A DNA stretch of 64,000 bases, taken from NCBI RefSeq assembly GCF_964340395.1, contig NC_135552.1, forward strand, positions 11,686,694-11,750,693, in the 5' to 3' direction. The translations under genes and the position numbers were made by a program. Numbering within the stretch: the first letter of the stretch is position 1; the number at the start of each line of letters is the position of its first letter. Of the stretch, positions 37,230 to 51,483 are shown one piece after another. The DNA is from Glandiceps talaboti. Lineage: Eukaryota; Hemichordata; Enteropneusta; Spengelidae. The notes under the pieces are model-generated. The model ran no database searches, had not been told where the DNA came from, and saw only the letters and a program-made list of their open reading frames with translations.

Positions 37230-37800
37230 AAACCAGTAACTATAGACTTTCAATTACTACCAAACAAGGGTGACTATAGACTTTCAATTACTACCAAACA
37301 AGGGTGACTATAGACTTTCAATTACTACCAAACAAGGGTGACTATAGATTTCCAATTACTATCGAACAAGGGTGACTATAGACTTTCAATTACTACCAAA
37401 CAAGGGTGACTATAGACTTTCAATTACTACAAAACAAGGGTGACTATAGACTTTCAATTACTACCAAACAAGGGTGACTATAGACTTTCAATTACTACCA
37501 AACAAGGGTGACTATAGACTTTTAATTACTACCAAACATGGGTGACTATAGATTTTCAATTACTATCAAACAAGGGTGACTATAGACTTTCAATTACTAC
37601 CAAACAAGGGTGACTATAGACTTTCAATTACTACCAAACAAGGGTGACTATAGATTTTCAATTACTATCAAACAAGGGTGACTATAGACTTTCAATTACT
37701 ACCAAACAAGGGTGACTATAGACTTTCAATTACTACCAAACAAGGGTGACTATAGATTTTCAATTGCTACCAAACAAGGGTGACCATAGACTTTCAATTA
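37230..37800. repeat. 34-bp minisatellite, right array
   Basis: About 17 units of 34 bp, each containing accaaacaagggtgactata followed by gactttcaattact. Some neighbouring units share variants such as gattttcaattactatcaa in a regular order, which suggests block duplication. Two inverted units lie at about 38110-38168. Confidence 0.95.
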
Positions 37801-38555
37801 GGCTGCACAATGTTTTTACTACTCACACATGCACTTTGTTATGAATAAACAAAATATAGACACTAATAGCTCACAAGCATATAGTATACAATGATACGTT
37901 ATCTCACTGTGAAAACAATCATCACTGTCAGATGAACTAAAGCAGATTCAAATACAATGCTGTTTATTTGTGTTTACGATGAGATAAAATATAACATTTC
38001 ATGTGCGTGCGCTCTATCAGTACTGGTACTTTTTTTTGTTCAATATGCCATTTGTTAACAAAAACATTGAACAAGAATGTCAAAAATGTTGTGCTGCCCA
38101 ATTAAAACTCTACAGTCTCTCTGACTTGGTAGTAACTGAAAGTCTATAATCTCTCTGATCTGGTAGTATTTTCATACTTTAATTTCAAGCTATCATTCTA
38201 CAGTACATACTGAAAACTTAACATCACATACTTGTGCTAATTGCTTTTCAGATCACCTGCACATTATTTTCTTTTGATTGATTCAGAAATCATATGATGA
38301 TTATATTATACACGTCTACACTTTTTACTGACTAGCACAGACAAAAAAATGTAAAAGGCTGACCCTGTAAATAGCAAATATTTCAAGATCAACACTTTCA
38401 TTAAGAACATAGCATACTATTCAAATAACCATGATAAACTAAGTGTCTCTACATGAATGAATAGCATATTTCATTTTAACCCCAATTAAACTACAAAGAA
38501 TATAGGGTATAGTGTCTACACATACATGCTTTACAAGATAGCATGTACTTCATTA

Positions 38556-41500
38556 CTATATGATATAGACTGATTGATCCTCTAAACCAATCATTGCATC
38601 CAAGTTGACAGCTTGTAGAGTTGCACTGTGGAAGATCTTAAGCTGTTCAAGTTGATAACCTCTTGAAGCATATTCCTGGAAAAAACAAGAGTTTACAGGT
38701 ACATGTAAGTGCTGTAAATATGTTTTGATAATTTTCGCTTTAATGCAAAAATCTGCACTCGTGTATGTTTTGAAATGTTCTTTAAGGAAATTATTCATCT
38801 CTTTTGTTTGTATGTTTTGCTTTCATCTATGAATTATATCTGATGATAAAGGATAAAGTTACAGAGAGCCATATTAACCATCTCTATTTGCATGTAATGC
38901 AATTACATGGGATTAAAGTGAGAACAAAACATATGATATCAGATACGCAAATGAAGCACCACCTGATACCAGACATGCAAATGAAGCACCACCTTAGGGC
39001 TATACTGAATGTTGTCTGCCAAACAAAACAACTTTACTTTTTATTATTATTATTATTATATTATTTATTTGCCAGAGGTCGAAAAAAACAACTAAATTTT
39101 AAAGAAAGGGGTGTTGGTAACACAAACATAAAACAATATTTTTACTAGGTTTTCAAACATCATTAATGCTAGTTTCAGGTACTGTGTAATTTCTGTTTAA
39201 CTTGGCAATAGTTGTTAACCGCATGAGACTTGTTGTAGATTTCATACCTCATCATAGATGAACTGACGAAGATCTCGGTAAGTGTTGGTGGCAGTAGATT
39301 GCACATATCTCAGTTTCCCTGAACAGCAATACACATATATGTGTGTACATCCAGGTGCTGCAAAAACACAAAGTTTTTCAACTGTTATTATGAATAATAT
39401 GATAAACAATTGCACATAATGATTCAACTAAAATTAGGATTATGATTTATAGATACACAAACACCTTGAAGTGTTGGAGAAAACTGTGGTTATTAATCCT
39501 GATTTACATTTGTATGTTCTCATTTTAATATCAAGTATGGGAAGATTTTTCATCATCATGTGCTTAACATAAGGTTTTAATTCAATGATATCATGGCCCT
39601 GGTTGAACTAAAGGAGATACAGTTCAGCTACACCACTAAGTGCCACAACCTGCACTCAACAGCGAAGGGTGCATTCAGTTTGCACCAGCTAGCTGATAGG
39701 TAGTAACACTGCATTTTGTAATGCCAGATCACGCTCAATATGTGCTCCATGGTTGTGGAATAGACTGCTGCCAGCATTTCCTTGTGCTAAAACTGTGTCT
39801 AAGACACCTAATTTTTAAAGACTTTTTACCCAGCAATTTCTATACTTATATTGTACAACACTTTGAGATGTGTTTTTACAAGTATTAGTATTATTATTAT
39901 CATCATTATTATTATTCATATATATGTATATGTAATGAATTTGAGCCATAAGTTGGATAAAACAAAGAACTGCTTACCTCTTTGACTTTGACGCTCTGAC
40001 TTTCCTGCACAATCTGGTAGCTCAGTGCATAAGTCTTCAAGTCTAAGGTCATGCTGATTATCCATCATACCCTCATCACTTTCGTCAGATGTCTCAGATA
40101 TCATCTCAATGTCACTGTCACTGTATCCAGGAGAACCGGGATCTTCATCTCCATCATCTTGGTGACTGGCCCTTGATGAGTAGGGATACATCACCATGGA
40201 TTGAATGGTTTGCCTGCTAGGGACATCATCTTGTTGGGAATCTATAAGTGGTTTCCGTACCAATTTCCCAGTGTTGTCTTCTCGATACATAGCACATAGG
40301 TTGTAATGCTCCCTTGACCTCCGTAATCTCTGTGTCCTTCGATTACTACCATTTTGTCTCCAGAATCTTTCATTTGATGAGGCATCAAGTGTTATGTCAG
40401 GTCTCCTGGTAACTTTTGGAGTGGTGTCACTCTCTCTCTTTGTAGGCTTTCTTATGGCACCTCCACTGGAAAGATCCCCATTTCTTTGGAAAGGTTTTTG
40501 GAAAGTTTCACGGTCACTTGAGTTGTGGAGACTTGTTACAGCTGGGTCTGACCTCTTGCTCTCACTCACTTCTGCTTGCGATTCAAACATTCTTGGTTCT
40601 GGTTGGTTGTGGTACGTTTCATCTTTATCATCAATATGAGTTGATGAGCTAACAGCATCCATATGGTCTGGTCTACTCTTCACTTCTCTATGTGATGGTA
40701 AGCTAGCACTTAGTTTTTCATCCTCCCTTAACACACCTTGCCCATTAGTGTCACCGGATGGAGCATTAAAATGTACTGGGCCTGGAGACACTCCATGTGG
40801 TATTTCATTCAGAGAAGTTTCAGATCCTTCTTCTGATAGGTCATCAATGGCACCATCGACTACTTTCTTGAGAGATTTTGCCTTGTCCTGCAAACTTTCC
40901 TTCTTGCTAACACCTCTGGAGTTATCTTGCTGTTCTGGACTTGATGGTATCTTACTAGTTGAAGACCAACTAGGTTGTTCAGAAGTGTTAGTCTTCTCAT
41001 CTTCTGCCTCTTGCTCTTCAGTCACTTTATTTCTTATCTGCTCTACATCTTCAACATTTTCATCTTCTGCAATGTGCTGCATACGTTCCAGTTCTTCATT
41101 GCTTTCTGGGAGAGCTATCTCACTACGATTTGTCTCCTTGAGTGTGTTCACAATAGTTTCCTCCTTAAAGTTACAGACTGCACCAGGGGTAGCTCCTTGT
41201 TGGATGTCTGAGGAGCACTGCTCACTTTGAATTAAAGTGTTATATGGCAAGGCTGCTTTTTCCCCATTATGGATGCAGTTTTGATTTGCCTTGGTATCAC
41301 CAGCTGGATCTTCCTCACCCTGGGTACAAAACTATAATCAAATGTAAAAAGCAAGAACTACATTATTAGTAATGGTTTATTCACAACATTGCACAAAATA
41401 ACCAGATATGTCATTCAAAGACATGGTAACATGAGAATGTACATACTTTATATTGTGATATTAAAATAACTTTCATATTTGATTTTCAACTTCTACGTGT

Positions 41501-42555
41501 TAAGACAGAGTATCCTATAACAAGGCAATAGGGAACAGATGCTCTGATTTATGTCTCTATGTATTATACTTCCTAACATATATTCTTGTTTTTTATAACA
41601 GGAAAGATGGCCATCTTAAAGTTTTAAAGAATTTGAAATTCTCAACACTGTACATGTTTATACAGGGTATACCCAATTCTTGTGACCTGTTATGTCAAAT
41701 ATCAGATAATGTAGTTCATTCGGCTATGGGTGCAGTTATTTCAATTAAAATACATGTATACAGTGTTATGATTTCTCAGCGACTATACAAATCACAGCTT
41801 TTGAAACAAACACAAATTACCTAGCAGTTGAAATAGCTCTGCTGTTTTTTATTTATTTTTTTTACTTATAAACAGGGGTTGAAATAGAATGTGTTTAGCA
41901 TGCAGTGTTCACTTTGCATGCTATATTTCAGTTAAAGTCTCTCTATTACATCACATTGCAGCAATAAATGATGGCAGGACTCAATTAAAAAATAGTACCA
42001 ATGGCGTTGTAGCACAACTGTATAGTTTATGTGTTATTTTAAATCAAATGTATCTACACCAAAATACCTCTGAGGTTCAGTTGTGCTAAAAATTACTGCT
42101 GACACAAATTGTCAGGACCCGTTTCTAAGCCTTTCTAGAACAAAATGTAGAGGTTATTTCTTTACCTCATAGGGTCTTCCTCCCTCTGTTTTGGGAAACC
42201 TCAATTTCAGAAGCTTTTTAGGATCATAAACCTGTTGTAGTTCGGTAATGTTATCATTTTTAACTGCACAAAGACACTGCTCAACAACCATGACATATTC
42301 TGCTTTGCTTTTCTCTGGTATCTTTTCACGCAGCAGTTGTGGCATATCATCCTTGATTTTGTCGAGGAGTACCAAGATGTTATTGATGTTATTGATAACC
42401 AATGGTAACTTGGAATCATCATCATTAGCCAATAGTCCATCTCCATGGTTTCTGTCTGCACAAATATGCCATAGAAATATTTTTGTAAGGTGAAAGTTTT
42501 GTCCAATGAAAGCAAGAATAATGGTCTACAACTCACCAAATGCAGTGTGCTTCAT
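38556..42555 (-). CDS. Gene B: disordered protein with C-terminal ubiquitin-like domain, 626 aa
   Basis: Five minus-strand exons join in phase to 1881 nt: 42537-42555 (ATG, MKHTAF), 42166-42455, 39978-41319, 39248-39357 and 38556-38675 (TAG). Exon 2 (about residues 7-103) is helical and rich in Leu, Lys and Asp. Exon 3 (104-550) is long, polar and low in hydrophobics. Near its end it carries SRQTIQSMVMYPYSS (471-485) and an acidic patch with S-D-I-E-M-I (505-510), which fits the pattern of a SUMO-interacting motif. Residues 552-626 match the beta-grasp pattern: a strand HIYVYC, a turn, T-x-x-D-L-x-x-x-I helix, L-x-I strand, N-L-D, I-G and a final strand. There is no C-terminal Gly-Gly, so it is not a conjugated modifier. 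It is a paralogue of gene D. The tiny first exon is less certain than the rest. Confidence 0.75.
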
Positions 42556-43790
42556 AGATCAAAATTATAGGATGTGAAAATATGATGACAGGCAGGTACA
42601 TGTAGCTTTCTTGGTCAAAGTGAAGGAGAAACGATAATGAAACAACAAGATTCTTATAAACTACTGCAATATAAGTATTAGTTATTGTGGGGTACACAGA
42701 ATACATTGTAGCTACTGAGGTACAGCTGTGTATTACTATTAAAGAAAACAAGATGCATGAAGAGAACTCAATGGGGACAGTAACACGTATTTTTGTTGTG
42801 GTGATAGTACATGTATACTGTCTTGTTAGTGCCCTGTGTTTTGCTGGGTGTCACCACACGAGATAGTCCTTTAGATCAGAGGGGGAACCTAGAAATGAAA
42901 GTTAAAAGTGAAGAGAAACATACACAACGTTTAAAGTCTTGCATGCTTTATATTCTCTATGTAATAGTCAGTGTTTTTGATAAGGGTGGTAATGTAAAAT
43001 TAGTTCCCAAGGGAGTTTACAGAGGTTTTGCGGCAACAAGGTTTTTGTTAAAGGAGAACAAAAGTGTGACTGATTTTATCTTAGCTGCATTTCTGATACT
43101 TAGAAAGCCACAAAAACTTTATCTTCAACCCAGCTTCATGCAAGCCCCACTTTAAATTGTTCCTCTGTATTGGATGCAAGTAGACAAAATCTACCAGAGT
43201 TAACCACGTGTTGTGGCTTTGCCTACGTTCCCACCAAAATTATGATACAAACAATGGAAATATAAGCAAAGTTTCCTAGATTTCCCCCATCTGTTAACAG
43301 GGTTACTAAACACAAAAAACCCACTGTTATTGACGTGACATGGCTGCAGAAGTGAAAGTAAATCATTTGAAAAGTGACAATACTTAAACTGGGTGACTCT
43401 CAAGAAATCAATCAACACAAACCATGATATATGAAGCACATTACGTCTTAAGATTACAGAGGGACTGTGCATAGAGGTATTCAGTCATGTGTAGTATAAA
43501 TACTACCAATACATTCATGGTCCAAATAAACTCAAATGTTAAACCGAACACTAACAATAACAGTTTAGTTATTTTCGACACATTTCTTTCATTTTCCCCA
43601 ATAACATTTTGACAATGTAGTGAGACATCTGTACCTGTAAGTGTAACACAATAGAGACTCTTGCACCGGCTGATAGCCTGTCTGTGGCGGAATATTGGTG
43701 CAAACACATCGGTTCATATCCCGGAATCCATGCGGATAGGGACTTTAAATTTTGCTCGCCAATCATGAAAAACGATTTGAAAATACACTG

Positions 43791-43975
43791 CAATTCGACT
43801 AGTCCTGCTTGCAGATGGTGTACGGGACGCGATTATGACATTCAACGGAGGGACACTTGTCAGAATCTAGTCCTGCTTACATGACGGTGCACGAGTCTAT
43901 ATCACTGACTTGAGGGACAATTTTCAGAATCGAGTCCCGGATTACTCCGCATGCAAGCAGGACTAGTCAGAATTG
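43791..43975. mobile_element. 185-bp foldback MITE
   Basis: CAATTCGACTAGTCCTGCTT at the left end pairs with AAGCAGGACTAGTCAGAATTG at the right end with one base unpaired. A further copy of aatctagtcctgctta lies inside, and gaatcgagtcc precedes the right end. It is non-coding. Confidence 0.7.
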
Positions 43976-46261
43976 AGTGGTGAATTACTCTTTCTAGTTC
44001 CGCAACATGGAAGTACCAACCAACAAATTGAACCATGGTCTGCAAGCAGGGCCTGCTTCACCCGGCTGCTTCAAGGATTATGTGTACACAATCTTTTAAG
44101 ACACGCTTTAAGCAGTTTAGTTTTGCATTTTCATTGAAAGGGCGCGAATAAAATAGTTATATAATTAACACATGTGGGCAGTGTGTGCCGGCCATAGAGC
44201 TAGCCCGATCGACCAGCCACACAGAGACGATACTCGCGCATTCGACACACGAATTAAACCACATACGGTTCGGCAACTTTCCAACACAACCTCAAGCAAC
44301 AGTACCGTATAGTAAAAGTGGAACCTACCAGATAGTCGCTTATTTATTGTCGAAAAATCGGTCTTTGAAAGTTTTGTCAGCTCTATATTACACACTAATG
44401 GCGCCGCTGGTACAGTTCATGCCGGCATCCCCTGGCCAAGGACGGCATATTTAGCCCAATCGTACTCGCGTCGCCTTTTGAACAGTGCATTTAACAACAA
44501 AGTAAACATATTTCATCTCGAATAGATATACTAGCTATTAGAATACCAATGGGAAACTTCAAGAAGGCGTATCGGGACATGTGCCACAATATATTTGTTG
44601 GTCCCATAATACACTAATTGATTCGATTTGCTCCGAGCATATGGAAGTACGCTCCGAGTCATTGCATCATGTACATGTAAATGGAACTGTGACCGACCTA
44701 ATTTTGTTGTCCATATATAAAATGAGACTGACCTGCACATTTTTCACAGTTTTCGTTGTGGTCTTGTATTGTCACATGTTTGGCTTGTGAACACAAGTTT
44801 ACATCTATTATTGTCTAGGGCGTAATACTCTAGTCCGAGTCTGAAACCCATATAAAACCTAAGAAACTCGCATTCGGATCGGACAGAACAGAAGTAGGTC
44901 TCAACGACTTGTTGGAGACTCGAATTATTGCTTGTTTTTATCACGGTATACAGGTGATTATTATATATCGGTAGAGGGGTAGTGTTGTCAAGTTTTGTGC
45001 AGTCACCGCGGCCGCGGCAGTAAGCTCATACTAGGCCGCCGATCAAAGCTGAAGCAGTGTATGTACAATGTACGTATGGAATCGGGAGAGCACAGCGCAC
45101 ATTCGTGTCGGGTTAAATTTATCCACGTGTTGATGTAATCCATATTTATCAATCAGATATATTGTAAAATTCTTCAAGTCGTACAGAAATAACGTCTCTA
45201 ACTTCAAAACAAACCCTGAGAAACGGGACCGGACGTGGCTAGCCAAGTATCTAGTTGCAGGCTTTCTTTCATAACCATGTGCTGGGGTCACGACCTTGAT
45301 TGCCGACGTCAATATTGTCCAATCGTATTTGATATCATGAACACATCGCGATATTTGATTTGTTGGTTTCCTAAAGTGTACACTTCGAATACCATGATTC
45401 GTTACAGAATTCTTCTAATGAATATTAAATAGGCACGTTGCATTGTTGCATTAAATTAAGTGATATCGCAACAAGGGAAACCATACAAGTTTTCTTCCAG
45501 ACGAGTTGCTAAAGTCATATAAATGACAACACTAAACTCACGAAATTTCCTCAATTCTTTACAATTTTATTGCTGATGATATGGCAATCTAATAGCTAGT
45601 ATATTTATTCAAGATAAATATGTTTACTTTGTTGCTAAATGCGCCGTTCAAAAGGCGACATCAGTGAGTATAGTGGGCTATAATATGCTGTCGACGCCAT
45701 GCCTGTCGAAGATATTGTAATGCTTCTCCTCGGCAAATAATTAAAAAAATCAGATAAATAAATTGAAACACGCGAGCGACATTACAAGTGTTTATGTATA
45801 TCTACACTGTAGTCTAGCCGTTTTGATTTATTTTGCCATAATATGGGGAGATCATATTTTAGCATTTATACCCACAGACACTGCCAATTAGTCAGAAAGT
45901 GTGAGTAAATAACGGTAAATGTTGGTTAATAAGACATGTAGAGTGTAGTTTTTGTTTACTGATGTCTGTTACAACCACTAGCAATGCATTTTTTCACAAT
46001 GCTGTTGAGTTTTGTTCACCTAGTGACTACGCTCGCCATAGGCTACGTGCTACCCATGTCTCTTTATGACGTCATAAAATCCCGTGGTCTAGGTGGGACC
46101 GGAAATACCCGAAAACTCTCGAAGTAAATCCGAAGGGAAGTGACTGAAAAAGGGTCATTTTAAGGTGTTTGCAGACGCTTTTGAAAAGTTTTAAAACCAG
46201 AATGCATTTCACAAACATGTCGTCTAGCAAATTAGCGATAGTGAATGTGAGCATTTTGAAT

Positions 46262-46470
46262 CACCTTTAAAAAGACAATATAAAACTGTTCTTCCAATCT
46301 GTAATGGCTGTATATCTGATAGGAAGAAATAAATAACACAGGAAAACCTGAACCAGACACTCCCACCACATGACAAAAACATTATGAAATAAAAAAAAAA
46401 AATCTACCTACCCCGCCTAACTAAAATTGAGTGTAACCGGAACCACACAATTGTTTTTATTAGGCCTTAG
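46262..46470 (-). mobile_element. Dispersed element, copy 1
   Basis: It shares aagacaatataaaactgttc plus ttccaatctgtaat and ctacctaccccgccta with the inverted copy at about 52938-53325. The end reads attaggcctta, like the other copy. It is shorter and has an internal gap. Confidence 0.55.
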
Positions 46471-46500
46471 AATTACGGTGTATTACATAACTATAGGTAA

Positions 46501-46627
<127 letters not shown>

Positions 46628-47621
46628 ATTTACTGTTCAAGATTTAACAATAACAACAAATTCTGTTAAAAAATAAATAAAAGAAATTAAACAAAAAAAC
46701 ATTCAAAAGTCTTCCAGAACAAGATTCGTATTCGGTCGTAAACTTAATTTAAAAAAACATTTTATCTATTTTAGAATTATCTAATATCCTAAATAAATAA
46801 GCCTTTCAAATGATGAACTGAGCCATCTGAAATGAAATGAAAGTCACAATCTATTTATCCTAAATTATACCTTGTTATAACATCTTAAATCAAATGGTAC
46901 CTACATTTATTAGTACTATAGCTGCACAATACGACATGTATTTGTTTACTCATGATATGCATGGTTTCAGAAAAAAGACAAAAATTAAAATGTTTACATA
47001 GATGTTGATAGATTACTATTATTGAGTACTAAAATTTTAACCAATAGACAATACATACTTTTGATAAACTGGGAGATTTCACTCATTATAGATGGTGTTG
47101 TTTATGATCAACATGGAGAATGAAATCCTAGTATAGGTTTGTCTTCAGATTTACTTCACTTGCTGAAGTATAGGAAATGTAGATGACGTTATGTCGCCTA
47201 GTGACTCAGTGGGCTACAGATACGATCTGATACAGATCAATTAAATGTGGAGAAAACCTTGAATACTAGTACTAGTAATCAATCAACATCTATGTAAATT
47301 TTTTGTATCGTTTATTCTTAAAACCTGTGCCTGAAATCATAAGTAAATGGCTCATCATGCTCATGTCTATATAAACCATCAATTTAATGACTGCAAACAC
47401 TAAATATAACACAAGTGCATATCATTTTAATTACATTTATGTTCCATTCGAATTCCTGCTTAAACAAATACAAATATTCAGTTCAAGTTACCACCACACT
47501 TCAAACATGTCTCTCTTTTAAATTTGCAATTGGACAAATTATTTCATTTGCCATGGAAAGAAAGTGAACCAAATGAAAGTATTGGACACTTCTAAACAGT
47601 ACAAAATATTTTGGAACTCAG

Positions 47622-47772
47622 GAGACATCTATAATGACATCGTACTTTGTTGCTCCACTCTCAATGGTCTTGATCTTTCCAAACAGGTTTCAGAATGCTC
47701 GCAAGGGCTCCATTTATTACAGATATGAAAGGGTTTGGGCTATGAGTAAAGGTGACTGGGCATACTTTACAG
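47622..47772 (+). CDS. Possible isolated internal exon, 50 codons
   Basis: An acceptor (tattttggaactcag) opens a frame that reads ETSIMTSYFVAPLSMVLIF and continues NRFQNARKGSIYYRYE to end WAYFT at a donor (ACAG|gttagt). Codons look like real coding sequence, and the peptide has the composition of a folded domain. No neighbouring exon with matching phase was found on the plus strand. The family is unknown. It could be a remnant of a dead gene. Confidence 0.3.
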
Positions 47773-48329
47773 GTTAGTGTTCAATGTATTGGGGGGTACA
47801 TGCTCAGTGTGTAGGTACGTATTAGGCATGGCATTCGACTTGCTCAAATCAATGCAATTCCTCTAGATAAGATATATAATTTTGTTTCCAATTTGAACTT
47901 ATTTGTTGTAGTATTGATTTATGTGCTTCCATATGTAATATATGAGATTAAATTTTGTATGCGGATAGAGTTACTGCAAAATCCCTTGCAGGGTATAATG
48001 AACATAACAAGGGAAGCTTGACCCATCAATAACAATGCATACTGTATAAATTATAATTAAAAAATAAATCATACAAATAAAAAATGCCTTGGGGACAGTT
48101 CAGTGGAGCTAAAAACGGGTTTAATATATTCAGAAACCAATCAATGGCAATATACAATTTGAAAATGTATTCCATCAAACCCTGTACACTGGTGATATGT
48201 ACCTGAATTCAAGAAGCTTTCAATATACATTGTACATGAACTCAGAGCACACACATTAGAAAGAATTATAGTTCATTCAGCTTACTGTGGGTGCAACTGT
48301 TGGGACATCATTACAAGCCTTACTTGGAT

Positions 48330-48348
48330 CGATCGATCGATCGATTGG
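48330..48348. repeat. (GATC)n short tandem palindrome
   Basis: Four to five GATC units in a row (gatcgatcgatcgatcgatt). Confidence 0.9.
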
Positions 48349-48656
48349 TATACCCATCAAATATATATTGTCATCTGTGCCAATGCACTTTCTTGCTGTT
48401 GTTGCTATGGGCATGGCTATGATTGCTAGATTTGAGTTTATTTTTGAGGATTAATTCGCGTGAAGTGTACATAAAAGTTCATGAAATGTTGTTATACTAC
48501 ACATTTGCTTTGTCACTTGATGGAACACATCCGGATGAGTGATTCTTGATGGGTTGCTGAAATATGAGGCATAATTTTGATATAGTAAGTCATGCTGTCA
48601 AATTCTTTTGAACCTGTCTATTCAGAGGACTGCTTTACTGCTAGCACTCTTGTGAG

Positions 48657-48660
<4 letters not shown>

Positions 48661-48699
<39 letters not shown>

Positions 48700-48731
48700 A
48701 CTTACAATATTACAATTCACTGTGTTCTACA

Positions 48732-48766
<35 letters not shown>

Positions 48767-48770
48767 CACA
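48661..48770. repeat. (CA)n and (CAA)n microsatellites
   Basis: A CA run (48661-48697) and a CAA run (48733-48766) lie about 35 bp apart. The overlapping open frame is an artefact. Confidence 0.95.
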
Positions 48771-49464
48771 CACATTTTCTTCATAACATGCAGTGCTACT
48801 AGACTGGCACTAGTTCCCCAAGGCCAGTTTTGATTAATTTAACAAAAACATCATGCAATGGTGTGGGATTTCATAATAATGAAACACGTCAATGTCACAC
48901 AAGACAAATAAAAGCACAAACATCCCATATACGAGTCTAGAAGTGCTGCCTACAAAATCTTTTTATTCATTCCTGCTTGAGGTAAATAGTATTTGACATT
49001 GTCACCAATGCCTTACAAATTATCTTGCATTATGAAATCCAAGCCAAAGAGGAAGGATAGAGTGTAGCTATTTTGAAGAAAAGTAAATAATTACAAATAA
49101 AGCACGACTATTGAGTTTCATTTACAGGGATGGCATCAATACCCTGGACACTTAATTGGTAAAACAGTCAGATAAATTGCTCTCCACACAGAGACATCAT
49201 ATATATAATAATTAACAAGACATTTCTTTGTTTTGAAACTATTGTTGCCACTGAATCTGGCAGCTCTGCAATGTTTATAAAAAATTCTGATAAACTTACT
49301 AATTATTTTGGAGAGGTGGATGTTTCATGGTACATGGGTTTTGATTTAAAAAGTTTAAATGCCAAATTGTAGGTGGACATCTTCTTCATTTAACGCTGAA
49401 AAATGAGAATTGTCACCAAATCTTTCTGAAATATGTTGGCAAAGCAGGTAATAAAGATACATAC

Positions 49465-49654
49465 TGAATACTCAATTGTGGACATCCTCGACATGTTATG
49501 GTTTCTCCCATACCATAAAAAAGCACTTGGAACTTGACAGTGTCTCCAGCACAACTGTTTTCAAAGTAATTAAGTGTCTTGTTAATTAGCAACCATGTAT
49601 GCCTACCATAGCTAGGTAAATTGGTGATTGTGCATCCAGTCATTGATGCTATCC
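49465..49654 (-). CDS. Possible isolated exon, Cys-containing, about 63 codons
   Basis: The acceptor gtaaaattacag opens a frame that reads IASMTGCTITNLPSYGRH, then LNYFENSCAGDTVKFQVLFY, then GMGETITCRGCPQLSI, and reaches a GTATGT donor (ATTCA|gtatgt). Codon choice looks coding. The alternating hydrophobic pattern and four cysteines suggest part of an extracellular beta-rich domain, but no family is recognised. No partner exon was identified within 5 kb on this strand, so it may be a gene remnant. Confidence 0.35.
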
Positions 49655-51483
49655 CTGTAATTTTACATACTACATGTATTACTGAGAATACAGCTACAAG
49701 CTATGGTATATCAAGTTGACTAGGAATTGATACTTGACGACATTTTCTATAAAGTTGCCTTTTTGGAATCTAGATTTGAAGCAACTACTATGTAAATTTA
49801 CTATGCAGAGAGGATACATATTAGCTGAGAAAAATGTGTGAAGTTTGAAAACATCATGTCCCTCAACCATAACCTGCCATCTATTTACAATAGTCTACTG
49901 TCAGGTGACTCCAATAGGAGGTCACATGACAAAATGACATATATGCTGCTGACGAGAGATTCAATTGAAAGCTAATGTAGTCGTTTCAAATCTAGATTCC
50001 TAAAAAAATAACTTTATTCATAGACCCATCACAGGGTCTCTGCTTTATCACTACTATTGGCATATCTAAACTAACAGATCAGCCATTGTGGACGCTGTCT
50101 AATCTCCCTTTCCCAAAATTATGCTAAGGGAAGGCCCATAAGCCTGGACTGATGATGTAATTACAGGCTATGGCACATCATGCCAACTCAAAATCAAAGG
50201 CTACACAAGCTCCTTAGGAGTAACTTTAAAATGATGCATATGAAATATATATGCCATGAGCATCAAAACAAACAAATATATATAAATATTTGCACAAGTT
50301 CAACCCCCCTCCCCTTTTATTATTTTATTCATATAAATAGATTTAAAACTAAAATAAAAAATCTAAGTTTCTACAAAAAAGGCACTTGTTTGTAGCACTT
50401 TTAAAATTAAAGGGGAATTAAAATTTGGTGAAAATATTATAAATTCATCAAGGATGTTTCAAAGCTTTAATTACTGAGAAATATTTTTTTGCTCCTTTAT
50501 GCCACACATCTTGTCTGAATAGAAAAGTAAACATATTTCATCTGGAGTTTTGCATGATTGTGAATTGAGCCCTATAAAGAGTTTAGCCCCTTTACACCAT
50601 ATATTGAATAATTTGGCCTACTGCAGCAGCAAAAAGTTGTAATCAAGGCATAATTTCAGATACATACAACTGCATTACTATAGATGTATGATTGTCTACT
50701 AAGTGATAATATATGCCTACATAAAGTCTACTGTGTAATATTTCATCATCAAATGATCACGTTTGTATAAACCCTCACAAACATCTCCTGATCTAAGTTT
50801 TTTGAGACATTTATAATCCATGGTTTAATATTCATCAGTTTATATTATACACCAATTTATCTTGGATAATGGCAACCTTACTTTATAATTCTATGTTTCT
50901 CATGACACACCTGATCCTATATTTCTTCAAATAAATAAAAAAGATTGGCACCCTTTAAGCTCTACTCTACAGCAGGATTAGACAAAAATGATAGTGTCAC
51001 TGATTGGATGATGCAATGGTGGCCGAACAAGCACTTATCTGAACAAACATAATGGGTCAAAGTTTCCTTCTTACTTTAATTGTTATTTCTAAGTCTTTCA
51101 GATGATTATGAATTGAAAGTATCACCAACGTGTACACATGCACATAATTTTTTTATACTTTGAATTTTTTAAAAACCATTTGACCAACCCATCGTTTGTA
51201 ATTAAGGTGTCATGATGACTCGGATGAGAAACATCGAATTACTGACAGGTGCCCTAATTCTAACTGGAGATGTCTAGTCCAACCTGGAAAAGTTTTATTT
51301 GCTCCTGTATTCATTGTTATTTGAGGTAAAAAATTGCAAGGGCAAAAGCTGGTATGATGATGATGATGAATTATTATACGATATCATAAAAAGAAATTCA
51401 TCTTAAAAGAATATGATGCAAGACAGAGTCAAGTCTACAAATAATCAAATTTGTAGCAGATATCCAAAGACCTTGAAAAGTTC

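Noticed and set aside
40748-41230. 160-residue plus-strand frame rich in Ser, Cys and Leu
   Set aside because: Shadow of the 447-codon exon of gene B, whose frame continues through both splice sites.
42811-43155. 114-residue plus frame upstream of gene B
   Set aside because: Irregular composition, no splice or promoter context. Its start (gtgtttttgataagg) resembles an end of the MITE family seen at 17.7 and 23.9 kb.
44165-44395. Peptide I-N-K-R-L-S-G-R-F similar to I-N-S-R-L-S-G-R-F of the exon at 34.7 kb
   Set aside because: Only nine residues. No further similarity on either side and no shared splice sites, so chance is likely.
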